Shown: positions 55,222-63,799 of the stretch, one piece after another
Layout of the letters: each line of letters begins with the position of its first letter
Position numbering within the stretch: the first letter of the stretch is position 1
NCBI RefSeq assembly: GCF_019357415.1
Contig: NZ_CP048410.1
Coordinates: 1,302,001 to 1,366,000 of the forward strand
DNA: 64,000 nucleotides
Source: Gramella sp. MT6
GTDB lineage: Bacteria; Bacteroidota; Bacteroidia; Flavobacteriales; Flavobacteriaceae
Reading direction: 5' to 3'
Made by a program: the position numbers and the translations under genes
The notes under the pieces: model-generated
Told to the model about the DNA's origin: nothing
Database searches by the model: none
What the model saw: only the letters and a program-made list of their open reading frames with translations

Positions 55222-56574
55222 ATGTCTAAAGTTTTGGTCGTTGAGGATGATGTGGCATTTGGAACCATGTTAAAAACCTTTCTGGAAAAAAGGGATTACA
55301 AGGTAGCACTGGTTTATTCAGCATCTGAGGCCTTTAAGAAAATTTCTTCAGATAAATATGACCTGGTACTTACCGATGTAAGATTACCAGACAATGATGG
55401 CCTCGAGATTCTTAAAAATGTTAAAACTGAAAACCCTTCTACACAGGTGATAGTAATGACCAGTTATGCTGAAATAAGTATGGCTGTGAATGCGATGAAA
55501 GAAGGAGCTTTTGATTATGTTTCTAAACCTTTCAGGCCAGAATCAATCTTACAGACCATAGAGAACGCGCTTCATACTAATGAAGTGGCTCCAGTTGTAG
55601 AAAAGCCTAAACCTGCTAAAAAAAGTGAAGGCCCCCTAACCGAGAATAAGGATCTCGTAAGAGGGGTAAGTGAGCCTTCCCGCAGATTAAGCGATTATGT
55701 AGAACTTGTTGCACCCACAAATATGTCGGTTCTCATAACCGGAGAGAGCGGTACCGGAAAAGAACAGATCGCAAAAAGTATACATCTACAAAGCAAAAGA
55801 CACGCGGCTCCATTTATCGCTGTAGACTGCGGGGCTATCCCTAAAGAAATTGCCTCCAGTGAATTCTTTGGTCACCTCAAGGGATCATTTACCGGAGCTA
55901 TAAACGATAAGACAGGACATTTTGCTGCTGCGAATGGCGGAACTCTTTTTCTTGATGAAATTGGAAACCTTACCTATGAACTTCAGGTACAGTTATTAAG
56001 GGCCTTACAGGAACGCAGGATCAAGCCTGTTGGGAGTAATAATGAGATCGAAGTAGATATTAGGGTGGTTACCGCAACTAATGAGGACCTGTCTGAAGCT
56101 GTCAGGGAAGGAGAGTTTAGAGAAGATCTGTATCACAGGCTGAATGAATTTTCAATAAAAGTGCCTGCTTTAAGGGAAAGAAAAGAAGATCTTATGCTAT
56201 TTGCCAACCAGTTCCTGGATGAGGCGAATGCAGATCTTGAAAAAAATATTGTTGGTTTTACAGATGAGGCCATACACGCCTTCAAAAACTATAACTGGCC
56301 GGGGAACCTTAGAGAGCTAAAGAATATGGTCAAAAGAGCTGTGTTGCTTACCAAGGATGATCTCATTCCGCTTAAGGTACTTCCTCACGAGATCGCGACT
56401 TCCAGTCGTACCAATGAGAATGACTACGGATTATTCAAAAATAAGAATGAGGAGCAGTTGATCCTTGATGCTTTAGAAAAGACCGGAGGAAATAAAAGTA
56501 AGGCGGCTAGAATGCTGTCTATAGATCGTAAGACCCTTTACAATAAACTGAAGCAATACGGGATTAAACTGTAA
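55222..56574 (+). CDS. Sigma-54-dependent response regulator (NtrC family)
   Basis: The 450-residue protein has an N-terminal receiver domain (phospho-acceptor Asp52 in LTDVRLPDNDG), a central AAA+ domain with Walker A GESGTGKE (174-181) and the sigma-54 contact loop GSFTGA (221-226), and a C-terminal Fis-type helix-turn-helix (NKSKAARMLSIDRKTLYNKL). The loop has Ser where most family members have Ala (GAFTGA). It should activate RpoN-dependent promoters after phosphorylation. Its 3' end overlaps the convergent kinase gene by 11 bases. Confidence 0.95.
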   Translation: MSKVLVVEDDVAFGTMLKTFLEKRDYKVALVYSASEAFKKISSDKYDLVLTDVRLPDNDGLEILKNVKTENPSTQVIVMTSYAEISMAVNAMKEGAFDYVSKPFRPESILQTIENALHTNEVAPVVEKPKPAKKSEGPLTENKDLVRGVSEPSRRLSDYVELVAPTNMSVLITGESGTGKEQIAKSIHLQSKRHAAPFIAVDCGAIPKEIASSEFFGHLKGSFTGAINDKTGHFAAANGGTLFLDEIGNLTYELQVQLLRALQERRIKPVGSNNEIEVDIRVVTATNEDLSEAVREGEFREDLYHRLNEFSIKVPALRERKEDLMLFANQFLDEANADLEKNIVGFTDEAIHAFKNYNWPGNLRELKNMVKRAVLLTKDDLIPLKVLPHEIATSSRTNENDYGLFKNKNEEQLILDALEKTGGNKSKAARMLSIDRKTLYNKLKQYGIKL

Positions 56575-59005
56575 TTTTAGTATCCAGACCGGCCATTAAT
56601 TCCTTGAATTTTTTCTCGAAATGATCAAATTCCGGTTTGCTGACTTCATCCCAGGATTCCAGTTTCATGAGAATGGCTATAACTTCATTCGCCTTCATTT
56701 GTCGTAACATGGGCAGCATGCGGTGAGCAAGTTTCCCCATTTTATCGGTATCTTTTTCCTTATAAGCCGTCTTTAAATCCTGCATACTTTGCTGGGCTCC
56801 ATCAAGAAAAGCCTGTATGATGGTTTGCATGGCGTCTTCATCCCTTCCTGAAAATTCATAAATATCGGTTAGATCGTAATTGTCTGACCTTAGCCTGTCA
56901 TTATCGATAGCTGCAGTAATCTCTTCTTCTTTATAATTTAATTGTAAGAGTTCGGCGATATTCTGCTTTAATTCTGTTGGCTTATATGGCTTAAGGAGTT
57001 TATTGTTGAAACCAACTTCGGTATAAACTTCTTTTTCGATATCGGTTCTGCCTGAAAGCGCGATGACTGGCAGGTCTTTAAATTTTTCGTTTGAACGTAT
57101 AGTGGTGATGAGGTCAAAACCATCAAGAATTGGCATCTGGATATCAGTAAGAACAATATCGTAATCGCCGGCATGAAGTTTTTCCAGGCCTATCTTTCCG
57201 TTTTCAGCAGTGTCTATTTCAAATCCCATAGACTGGGCCAATTCAACCGTTAATGATAACTGTCCGGGCTCATCGTCTATTACCAGGGCTTTCATTCCAG
57301 ATGCGTCAATATTCGCGGTTTCGGCATCTTCCAGCTCGGTTTTAGCTCTTTCCGGCTCCTCTCTGGTTTCTGAAAGTTTTATTACAGGGATCAAAATCGT
57401 AAATTCACTACCCTTGCCCTGAACACTTTCAAGTTTGATCTCTCCATCCAGTAATTGGGTAAGCCTTTTCGTAATGGCCAGTCCAAGGCCTGAGCCTCCA
57501 AATCTTTTTTCAATGCTGCTATTTTCCTGGGAGAATTCTTCAAATATATTCTCCTGCATCTCTTTCGAGATCCCAATCCCAGAATCCTTAACCCTGATCT
57601 CCAGAATATGATTTTCACCTGTTGATTTTTTGAGCTCAGCAGCAATAACGATTTTACCTTTTTCAGTGAATTTCCAGGCGTTGGAGATGAGATTTGCGAG
57701 GATCTGTTTTATTCTGAAAGGGTCGCTCTGGATCTGTACGTTAGTGCCTTCTGAAACTTCTATCACGATCTCTACATCCTTTTTCTTTTCAGCCGGAATA
57801 ATATTGTTTACTGTATCGTGAATTAATTTCTTGGGGTTGAAAGACAGGTTCTCTATCAGCATTTTTCCAGCTTCCAGTTTTGAAAGATCCAGCAAGTCAT
57901 TCACCAGTCTTAAAATGAATTCTGAAGATTTCTTTATCTGGGTCAAATAATGCTTTTGCTTCTCGCTGAGATCTGTTTTCTGAATAAGATCTGTATACCC
58001 CATTACCGTGGTGAGCGGACTTCTCAGGTCGTGCGTAATGGCAGCCATAAATTGTTCACGGCTGGCCAGAAGGGATTCAGCAAAGTCTTTAGCTTCTTCT
58101 AATTGCACCCGGTATCGCTGGCTCCGTGTTATATCCCCAATAATGTTGATGATGAAATAAAGAATGGTTAACAAGATGATACAACTCCCAATAATGATAA
58201 TATTGGAAGTTTTATTAAGCATGTTCTGGAAGGTTTCAGCCCTTTGCACTGTATTCTCCCGTTCTTTCTGTTCCAGGCCGGCCAGCAAACTTTGCAGTTG
58301 CTGGTTTAGGATCATATCGTTGTTAAGCAGTTCATTTTCTTTCTGGTTTACCTCATTCCTGAACTGGCGGTTGGCCATTTCGAGTTCCGATAATACTTTT
58401 TTCACAGAACTTACCAGGGAGTCCAGTCTTTGATTCGTTAATTCCTGGGCATTATCTTCTTTGGCATATTCTAGCAATCTAATAAGCACCCTCCGTTGAT
58501 GAGGTTCCAGATTGGCGAAGCGTTGTTCATAATCGTCATCAGCAAAGGATTCATCGATCTTTTTTAGTTCATTTAAAACCCTGGAATAGTAATTCGTATT
58601 TCTATCTGAATCCCGCAAGGCCACCAGTTCTTTAAGGTTCTGGGTTTTTTGATCCAAAAGTTTTGAAATGGAATCCACTTCATTTTCCAGATCTATCTCC
58701 TCGTAGGTTTGCTCAAGCTCCCTCAATTTAAATTCGATGCTGTCTATTTGGGAATTATAAAGGTCCAGATCTTCCTCTTTTCCAGTCTGGATAAGTCGCC
58801 TGCTGGTATTCTCAGATTCATTCAGGTCTGTAGTGATCTCACTAACCAGAATAAGCTGACGGTTGTTTTCTGTATTGGATTGAGCGATCTCAGAATAGGA
58901 GATCACCTGGTTATATACATACCAAACTGCGAGAGCGGCCAGGATGGCCACGATGACATATCCGGTTACAACTTTTGCAGTGATGGAACGTTTAGCACTA
59001 AACAT
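56564..59005 (-). CDS. Hybrid sensor histidine kinase with receiver and HPt domains
   Basis: The protein is 813 residues from the ATG at 59005. A transmembrane helix (about 11-31), a long helical extracytoplasmic sensor domain of the CHASE3-like type and a second helix (about 267-288) precede the HisKA H-box (AAITHDLRSPLTT, His325), an HATPase, a receiver domain (LTDIQMPILDGF) and a C-terminal HPt domain (KLAHRMLPMLRQM). This is a full phosphorelay chain in one protein. It is convergent with the sigma-54 regulator, its probable partner. An upstream in-frame ATG at 59053 is the alternative start. Confidence 0.93.
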   Translation of the reverse strand: MFSAKRSITAKVVTGYVIVAILAALAVWYVYNQVISYSEIAQSNTENNRQLILVSEITTDLNESENTSRRLIQTGKEEDLDLYNSQIDSIEFKLRELEQTYEEIDLENEVDSISKLLDQKTQNLKELVALRDSDRNTNYYSRVLNELKKIDESFADDDYEQRFANLEPHQRRVLIRLLEYAKEDNAQELTNQRLDSLVSSVKKVLSELEMANRQFRNEVNQKENELLNNDMILNQQLQSLLAGLEQKERENTVQRAETFQNMLNKTSNIIIIGSCIILLTILYFIINIIGDITRSQRYRVQLEEAKDFAESLLASREQFMAAITHDLRSPLTTVMGYTDLIQKTDLSEKQKHYLTQIKKSSEFILRLVNDLLDLSKLEAGKMLIENLSFNPKKLIHDTVNNIIPAEKKKDVEIVIEVSEGTNVQIQSDPFRIKQILANLISNAWKFTEKGKIVIAAELKKSTGENHILEIRVKDSGIGISKEMQENIFEEFSQENSSIEKRFGGSGLGLAITKRLTQLLDGEIKLESVQGKGSEFTILIPVIKLSETREEPERAKTELEDAETANIDASGMKALVIDDEPGQLSLTVELAQSMGFEIDTAENGKIGLEKLHAGDYDIVLTDIQMPILDGFDLITTIRSNEKFKDLPVIALSGRTDIEKEVYTEVGFNNKLLKPYKPTELKQNIAELLQLNYKEEEITAAIDNDRLRSDNYDLTDIYEFSGRDEDAMQTIIQAFLDGAQQSMQDLKTAYKEKDTDKMGKLAHRMLPMLRQMKANEVIAILMKLESWDEVSKPEFDHFEKKFKELMAGLDTKITV

Positions 59006-59058
59006 TACTGAGGTTTTATCTAAAATTAAGCCAATTATGTGAAATCTCCTCAAAAGTA

Positions 59059-59088
59059 TTGTATTTCTAAAAAAGCGTATTACTTTTG
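59059..59088 (+). promoter_or_regulatory. Promoter of the TPP-riboswitch transcript (TTG, 19 bases, TACTTTTG)
   Basis: TTG at 59059-59061 and TACTTTTG at 59081-59088 are spaced by 19 bases. Transcription would begin near 59095, right at the start of the riboswitch. Confidence 0.75.
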
Positions 59089-59091
59089 CGC

Positions 59092-59236
59092 CACAATCTC
59101 AAAGGGGTGCCATTTAAATATGGCTGAGATCATACCCAATGAACCTGGGCAGGTAATGCTGCCAAGGGAATTGTGCGAAAGCACAGTGTATGTACTCCTG
59201 TTATTGCCATAAGGCAGTTTCAGGATTTTTTATTTT
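59092..59236 (+). promoter_or_regulatory. TPP (THI-box) riboswitch with terminator platform
   Basis: The aptamer has the conserved core GGGGTGCC, TGGCTGAGAT, ACCC, GAACCTGG and GGTAATGCTGCC-AAGGGAA in the right order. P1 pairs 59092-59097 with 59170-59175. Behind it, a GTGC-GAAA-GCAC hairpin (59173-59184) shares bases with the 3' side of P1, and a terminator hairpin (59197-59224) with a T-rich tail follows. Binding of thiamine pyrophosphate should stop transcription of the receptor. Confidence 0.95.
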
Positions 59237-59289
59237 TAAACCAAATCAAAAAGAATAATCGCCCCTTTTATTCGTAAAAATTATTACGA

Positions 59290-61671
59290 ATGAAAAATGT
59301 ATTATTTTTTGCCGGTCTGTTTCTCTTTTCACTACAGACCTACGCGCAGAAATTCACTGTATCAGGAACCATTACAGAAAACGGAGACCCGCTGGAAGAG
59401 GCTACCGTCTATGTGAAAAGTACCGGAGTAGGGACGGTGGCAGACGAAAATGGTAATTATAGCCTTACCCTTGAAAAAGGAAACTATACCCTCGTTTTCG
59501 CATTCGGAAATCAGAAAAGTAAAAAGCTTCTTTTAGATTCAGATACCCAATTGAATGTAGATCTGGCAGGAGCTGAAGAAACTCTGGATGAGGTTTTTCT
59601 TTCTGCGGTAAGGGTCAATGACAAGTCTCCAATTACCTACAGTAATCTTAGCAACGAGGAGATCGAAGACCGTAATCTTGGTCAGGATATCCCGGTTCTT
59701 ATGAGTTATATGCCTAATGTGGTAACCACTACCGATGCCGGAAACGGAATTGGATATACCGGAATTCGTGTAAGAGGAAGTGACGCTACCAGGGTGAATG
59801 TGACTATTAACGGAATTCCTTATAATGATGCCGAAAGTCAGGGGACTTTCTGGGTAAACCTGGGGGATTTTGCCTCATCTGTAGAAAACTTGCAACTACA
59901 ACGTGGGGTGGGAACCTCTACAAATGGAGCAGGGGCTTTTGGTGCCAGTCTTAATATACTTACAGATTCCTATAAAGAGAAGGCCCAGGCAGAAGTTTCA
60001 AACAGCGTTGGATCTTATAATACTTTTAAGCACACGGTGAAATTCAGTACCGGACTTATAAATGATCATTTCTCTTTTGGTGGTCGGGCCTCGAAGATCC
60101 GCAGTGACGGATATATTGACAGGGCTTCAACAGATCTGAAATCCTATTTTCTACAAGGTGCTTATGTAGACGAGAATACCCTTATCAAAGCCATAACTTT
60201 TGGCGGAAATGAAAGAACTTACCAGGCCTGGTATGGTATAGATAAGGAAACGCTTGAGAACGACCGTACCTTTAATCCTGCTGGTATTTATACAGATGAG
60301 GATGGGAACACAAAATTTTATGAGGACCAGACAGATAATTACGCTCAGGACCATTATCAATTGTTGTGGAACCAGGATTATAACAGTAACTGGTCTTCTA
60401 ATATCGCCTTGCATTATACCTATGGAAGAGGTTACTATGAGGAATATGAAGAAGATGCAGAGCTGGTAGAATTTGGTTTAAGTCCTTTTACCTCCGATGG
60501 AGAAGAGGTTACCTCTTCAGATCTCGTAGGCACCAAATGGCTGGATAATCATTTCTACGGAACGGTTTTCAGCCTGAATTATGAGAATACTAACTGGGAC
60601 GTTACTCTTGGTGGTGGCTGGAACAAATATGAAGGCGATCATTTTGGTGAGGTTATTTATACCAGATTTGCCAGGAATAATGATCCTTACGAACCTTATT
60701 ATTTCAATCAGGCAGATAAGACCGATTTTAATATTTACGCTAAGGCGAATTTTAAAATTACCGAAAAGCTTTCAGGATATACAGATCTTCAGTTAAGAAC
60801 AGTAAATTATGAAACCGACGGACTACTGGACAATCAAACCAGATTTCTTAATGATGATAACTTCAGCTTTTTTAATCCGAAAGCAGGTCTTACCTATGAG
60901 TTGAACCCATCAGACCAGTTCTATCTTTCCTACGCCCGCGCACACAGAGAGCCTAGCAGGAATGACTATGAAAATGGTGATCCAGAACCTGAAGAGCTTA
61001 ATGATTTTGAATTGGGATGGAGGCATGCCGCCCGAAATTTTCAGATGAACGCCAATCTTTATTATATGGATTATCAGAACCAGCTGGTTTTGACGGGAGG
61101 TATAGATGATGTTGGTGCATTTATCCGCCAGAATAGCGGAAATAGCTACAGGTTAGGTCTTGAGTTAGATGCAACAGTTAGATTGCTGGAGAAATTGAGT
61201 ATACAGTCTAACCTGTCTATTAGCCGGAATAAAAATGTTGACTTTGTTTCAACCTTTAATGGCGAACTCGTAGAATATGGTGATACTGATATTTCTTTTT
61301 CACCAGAAGTGGTTGCTGGTGGATTTATCAATTATGAACCGGTAAATGGTCTAGAGTTGAAATTGCTTTCAAAATATGTTGGTGAGCAGTTCATGAGTAA
61401 TGTCGAGGCTGAGAATTCCAGGTTGGATAGTTATTTTGTTAGTGACTTTAATGTTCAGTACAGCTGGAATAAACCATGGGTTTTCAGAGAGATTGTTTTA
61501 ACCGGATTAGTGAATAATATCTTTAATGAGAAATATGTCTCCAACGGATATTATTATACCTATAATATTCCTAATGAGGACTTGCCATCTGGCGAAGAAA
61601 CCTTTGATGGAGCAGGATATTACCCACAAGCCACTACTAACTTTTTGCTAGGACTCACGCTTAAGTTCTAA
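59290..61671 (+). CDS. TonB-dependent outer-membrane receptor under TPP control
   Basis: The 793-residue protein has a signal peptide (ending QTYAQ), a carboxypeptidase-regulatory-like beta-sandwich at 22-95, a plug domain (NLGQDIPVLMSYMPNVVTT then GIRVRGSDATRVNVTINGIPYNDAES, broken at GIPYN) and a 22-strand beta-barrel ending in the terminal Phe (LTLKF). It takes up thiamine or a thiamine derivative with energy from TonB; the ligand is inferred from the TPP riboswitch before it. A terminator follows. Confidence 0.95.
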   Translation: MKNVLFFAGLFLFSLQTYAQKFTVSGTITENGDPLEEATVYVKSTGVGTVADENGNYSLTLEKGNYTLVFAFGNQKSKKLLLDSDTQLNVDLAGAEETLDEVFLSAVRVNDKSPITYSNLSNEEIEDRNLGQDIPVLMSYMPNVVTTTDAGNGIGYTGIRVRGSDATRVNVTINGIPYNDAESQGTFWVNLGDFASSVENLQLQRGVGTSTNGAGAFGASLNILTDSYKEKAQAEVSNSVGSYNTFKHTVKFSTGLINDHFSFGGRASKIRSDGYIDRASTDLKSYFLQGAYVDENTLIKAITFGGNERTYQAWYGIDKETLENDRTFNPAGIYTDEDGNTKFYEDQTDNYAQDHYQLLWNQDYNSNWSSNIALHYTYGRGYYEEYEEDAELVEFGLSPFTSDGEEVTSSDLVGTKWLDNHFYGTVFSLNYENTNWDVTLGGGWNKYEGDHFGEVIYTRFARNNDPYEPYYFNQADKTDFNIYAKANFKITEKLSGYTDLQLRTVNYETDGLLDNQTRFLNDDNFSFFNPKAGLTYELNPSDQFYLSYARAHREPSRNDYENGDPEPEELNDFELGWRHAARNFQMNANLYYMDYQNQLVLTGGIDDVGAFIRQNSGNSYRLGLELDATVRLLEKLSIQSNLSISRNKNVDFVSTFNGELVEYGDTDISFSPEVVAGGFINYEPVNGLELKLLSKYVGEQFMSNVEAENSRLDSYFVSDFNVQYSWNKPWVFREIVLTGLVNNIFNEKYVSNGYYYTYNIPNEDLPSGEETFDGAGYYPQATTNFLLGLTLKF

Positions 61672-61688
61672 ACGAATTTTGTGGTTTT

Positions 61689-61739
61689 AGCCGCCTCCTT
61701 TCCGTATTGTAGGGTAATGCTCGGAAAGGGGGCTTTTTT
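61689..61739. terminator. Terminator between the receptor and the Rieske-like gene
   Basis: A GC-rich, slightly bulged stem of about 12 bp with a T run on the right lies just before the stop of the minus-strand gene at 61738. It ends the plus-strand receptor gene. Confidence 0.75.
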
Positions 61740-62166
61740 AATTAAAGACCTCGAGAACGTTGCCAGATCGTTGGACGCGGTAAGGTTTCATGGTATACTG
61801 GCCTTCACCTTCTGCCAGTTCACCGGTGATCACATTATATTTATTATCATCACATCCGCAACTGGCGATAACCCCATTAACAGTCATACCGGAACAATTA
61901 CTTGGCGGATGGTTGGGATCACTTAATTCGAAGGCTACGTATTGGGAATTATTAATATTATATATCACTACTCCTTTAACTCCGTGATTATATGTTGCAA
62001 ACGAATTACCCGGGTAATCTAGATCGTTGTATTCAGGAAAACTTAAGTTAAGCTGAAACCTGAAATTCACATCGGGTAAATTAGGGTTATTTTGATAATT
62101 ATCATCAGAACTTGAACACGCGAGAATTAGTAAAAATAAAGGGAAAAAGAAGAGTATTTTTTTCAT
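61738..62166 (-). CDS. Lipoprotein with Rieske-like fold lacking usual iron-sulphur ligands
   Basis: The 142-residue protein has a lipobox (ILAC, Cys17). The C-terminal half resembles the Rieske-type domain of envelope proteins in this phylum (DPNHPPSNCSGM, then SCGCDDNKYNVITGE and MKPYRVQ), but the standard Cys-x-His and Cys-x2-His ligand pairs are not both present. It may bind no cluster. The role is unknown. Confidence 0.7.
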   Translation of the reverse strand: MKKILFFFPLFLLILACSSSDDNYQNNPNLPDVNFRFQLNLSFPEYNDLDYPGNSFATYNHGVKGVVIYNINNSQYVAFELSDPNHPPSNCSGMTVNGVIASCGCDDNKYNVITGELAEGEGQYTMKPYRVQRSGNVLEVFN

Positions 62167-62197
62167 AAAAAATTGAGTTACAACGAAAATAATATAA

Positions 62198-62228
62198 TTG
62201 TATCGAAAGATTAAATTTCTTACATTTG
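62198..62228 (+). promoter_or_regulatory. Promoter (TTG, 20 bases, TACATTTG) of greA
   Basis: TTG at 62198-62200 and TACATTTG at 62221-62228 are spaced by 20 bases. A transcript would start near 62235 and carry a leader of about 185 bases before greA. Confidence 0.6.
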
Positions 62229-62235
62229 TTTAAAG

Positions 62236-62336
62236 AAATCCCGCTAAAAATGGGATTTTTTCTATTAATGATACAATAGTTTGAACCCGGAAAGCTAAAA
62301 CCTTTTAGATCCGGGCAATTCCGCACCCAGGGATTT
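62236..62336 (+). promoter_or_regulatory. Structured greA leader with possible attenuator
   Basis: AAATCCC at 62236-62242 can pair with GGGATTT at 62252-62258, forming a terminator-like hairpin with T run, or with a second GGGATTT at 62330-62336. Between them a stable hairpin stands (62286-62291 with 62310-62315, plus 62295-62300 with 62303-62308). The two pairings exclude each other. Confidence 0.4.
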
Positions 62337-62419
62337 GTTTTATTACTAAAATCATTATAAGGTATGTTTTCCGGTTTCGGGAGTAATTTCCTGTCCGCGA
62401 TTAATTAAACGATAAAGTT

Positions 62420-62896
62420 ATGAGCAAAGTATCTTATTATACCCCAGAAGGGTTAAAAAAGCTAAGGGATGAGCTTAATCAACTCAAAGACGTAGAAAGA
62501 CCAAAGGCTTCTCAGGCAATTGCCGAAGCCAGAGATAAAGGAGATCTAAGTGAGAATGCTGAATATGATGCAGCCAAGGAAGCTCAGGGGTTATTGGAAA
62601 TGAAGATCTCGAAATTAGAGGAGGTAGTGGCTAATGCCAGAGTGATAGATGAGTCTCAATTGGATACTTCAAAAGTATTGGTACATTCTCATGTGAAGAT
62701 CAAGAATAAAACCAACGGGGCCGAAATGAAATATAAACTGGTGGCCCAGAGTGAAGCCGATCTTAAATCGGGTAAGATATCTGTAGATTCCCCAATTGGA
62801 AAAGGCCTATTGGGCAAGAAAGTAGGAGATACCGCAGAAATTGAGGTGCCTAATGGAACCGTTAAGTTCGAAGTTATAGAGATCTGGAGAGAATAA
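62420..62896 (+). CDS. greA: Transcription elongation factor GreA
   Basis: The 158-residue protein has the N-terminal coiled-coil (EGLKKLRDELNQLKDVERPK then EARDKGDLSENAEYDAAKE with the two acidic tip residues) and the C-terminal FKBP-like globular domain (GKGLLGKKVGDTAEIEVPNG). It rescues backtracked RNA polymerase by RNA cleavage. The leader is unusually long and structured. Confidence 0.97.
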   Translation: MSKVSYYTPEGLKKLRDELNQLKDVERPKASQAIAEARDKGDLSENAEYDAAKEAQGLLEMKISKLEEVVANARVIDESQLDTSKVLVHSHVKIKNKTNGAEMKYKLVAQSEADLKSGKISVDSPIGKGLLGKKVGDTAEIEVPNGTVKFEVIEIWRE

Positions 62897-62973
62897 TCCT
62901 TTCCATTTCAGTTAAAATTAAATCCTTTTCTTTCATCTGTAATTTCGGATTTGAGGAAAGGATTCTTTATTTT
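62895..62973 (+). terminator. Long-loop terminator-like structure after greA
   Basis: Ten-base arms (62895-62904 with 62955-62964) enclose a 50-base loop and are followed by a T-rich stretch. It lies at the greA stop codon; the HIT gene begins 21 bases further on. Confidence 0.5.
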
Positions 62974-62993
62974 TATTAAAAACCAACTTAATC

Positions 62994-63389
62994 ATGTCAA
63001 CACTATTTACCAAGATCGTAAAAGGAGAAGTGCCTGCCTATAAAGTAGCTGAAAACAGTCAGTTTCTGGCTTTTTTAGATATCAGGCCGAATGCGAAAGG
63101 GCACGTTCTATGTATCCCTAAAAAAGAGATCGATAAGATCTGGGACCTAGAAGAGGAAATGTTTCAGGAGTTGATGCGATTTACCAGAAGGGTCTCTATT
63201 GCATTAGAAAAAACAGTTCCTTGTAAAAGGGTAGGTATGGCCGTTGTTGGTCTTGAAGTGCCTCATACCCACGTTCATCTTATTCCGTTGAATAGTATGA
63301 AGGATATGGACTTTTCTAATAATGTGGAAATGAGCGAGCAGGAATTTAAAGATCTGGCTGCCGCAATCGAATCGAACATTGAACTGTGA
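62994..63389 (+). CDS. HIT-family protein (nucleotide hydrolase/transferase)
   Basis: The 131-residue protein has the histidine-triad motif HTHVHLIPL near residue 88-96, with a phosphate-binding start (FLDIRPNAKGHVLCIPK). Such proteins hydrolyse nucleoside phosphoramidates or similar; the true substrate is unknown. It overlaps the following thioesterase by four bases. Confidence 0.93.
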   Translation: MSTLFTKIVKGEVPAYKVAENSQFLAFLDIRPNAKGHVLCIPKKEIDKIWDLEEEMFQELMRFTRRVSIALEKTVPCKRVGMAVVGLEVPHTHVHLIPLNSMKDMDFSNNVEMSEQEFKDLAAAIESNIEL

Positions 63390-63799
63390 CAGATTTTTCA
63401 GATTACAAGTTAAGTCTTGAGTTGCGTATAGACTGGGGCGATCTGGACATGTATGAGCATGTGAACAACGTTTCATATATGCAATATTTGCAAAGCGGAA
63501 GGGTGAATTTCTGGGAAGCTTCTGGTATCCATGAATATTATCGCAATTCGAGCCAGGGGACGATGCTAGTCTCTACGAAATGTGATTTCCGGAAATCACT
63601 TCATTACCCCGGAAAAGCGATCATTAAAACTAAACTGGATTTTATAGGAAATAAAAGTTTCGGTCTGAAACATGTGATCCTGAATGAAAAAGGAGAATTA
63701 TGTGCTGAAGGCACAGATGTGGTGGTTTGTTTCGATTTTCAAAAGAATAAGACCATCCCGGTTCCAGACTGGATGCGAGATAAGATCTCTGAACTTTAA
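63386..63799 (+). CDS. 4-hydroxybenzoyl-CoA-thioesterase-like (hotdog) acyl-CoA thioesterase
   Basis: The 137-residue hotdog-fold protein starts with GTG at 63386. The active-site region is RIDWGDLDMYEHVNNVSYMQY, with Asp and the Asp-x-x-x-His-x-x-N motif, typical of YbgC/4HBT enzymes that split acyl-CoA. It overlaps the HIT gene (upstream) and the histidine kinase gene (downstream, opposite strand) by four bases each. Confidence 0.92.
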   Translation: MTDFSDYKLSLELRIDWGDLDMYEHVNNVSYMQYLQSGRVNFWEASGIHEYYRNSSQGTMLVSTKCDFRKSLHYPGKAIIKTKLDFIGNKSFGLKHVILNEKGELCAEGTDVVVCFDFQKNKTIPVPDWMRDKISEL

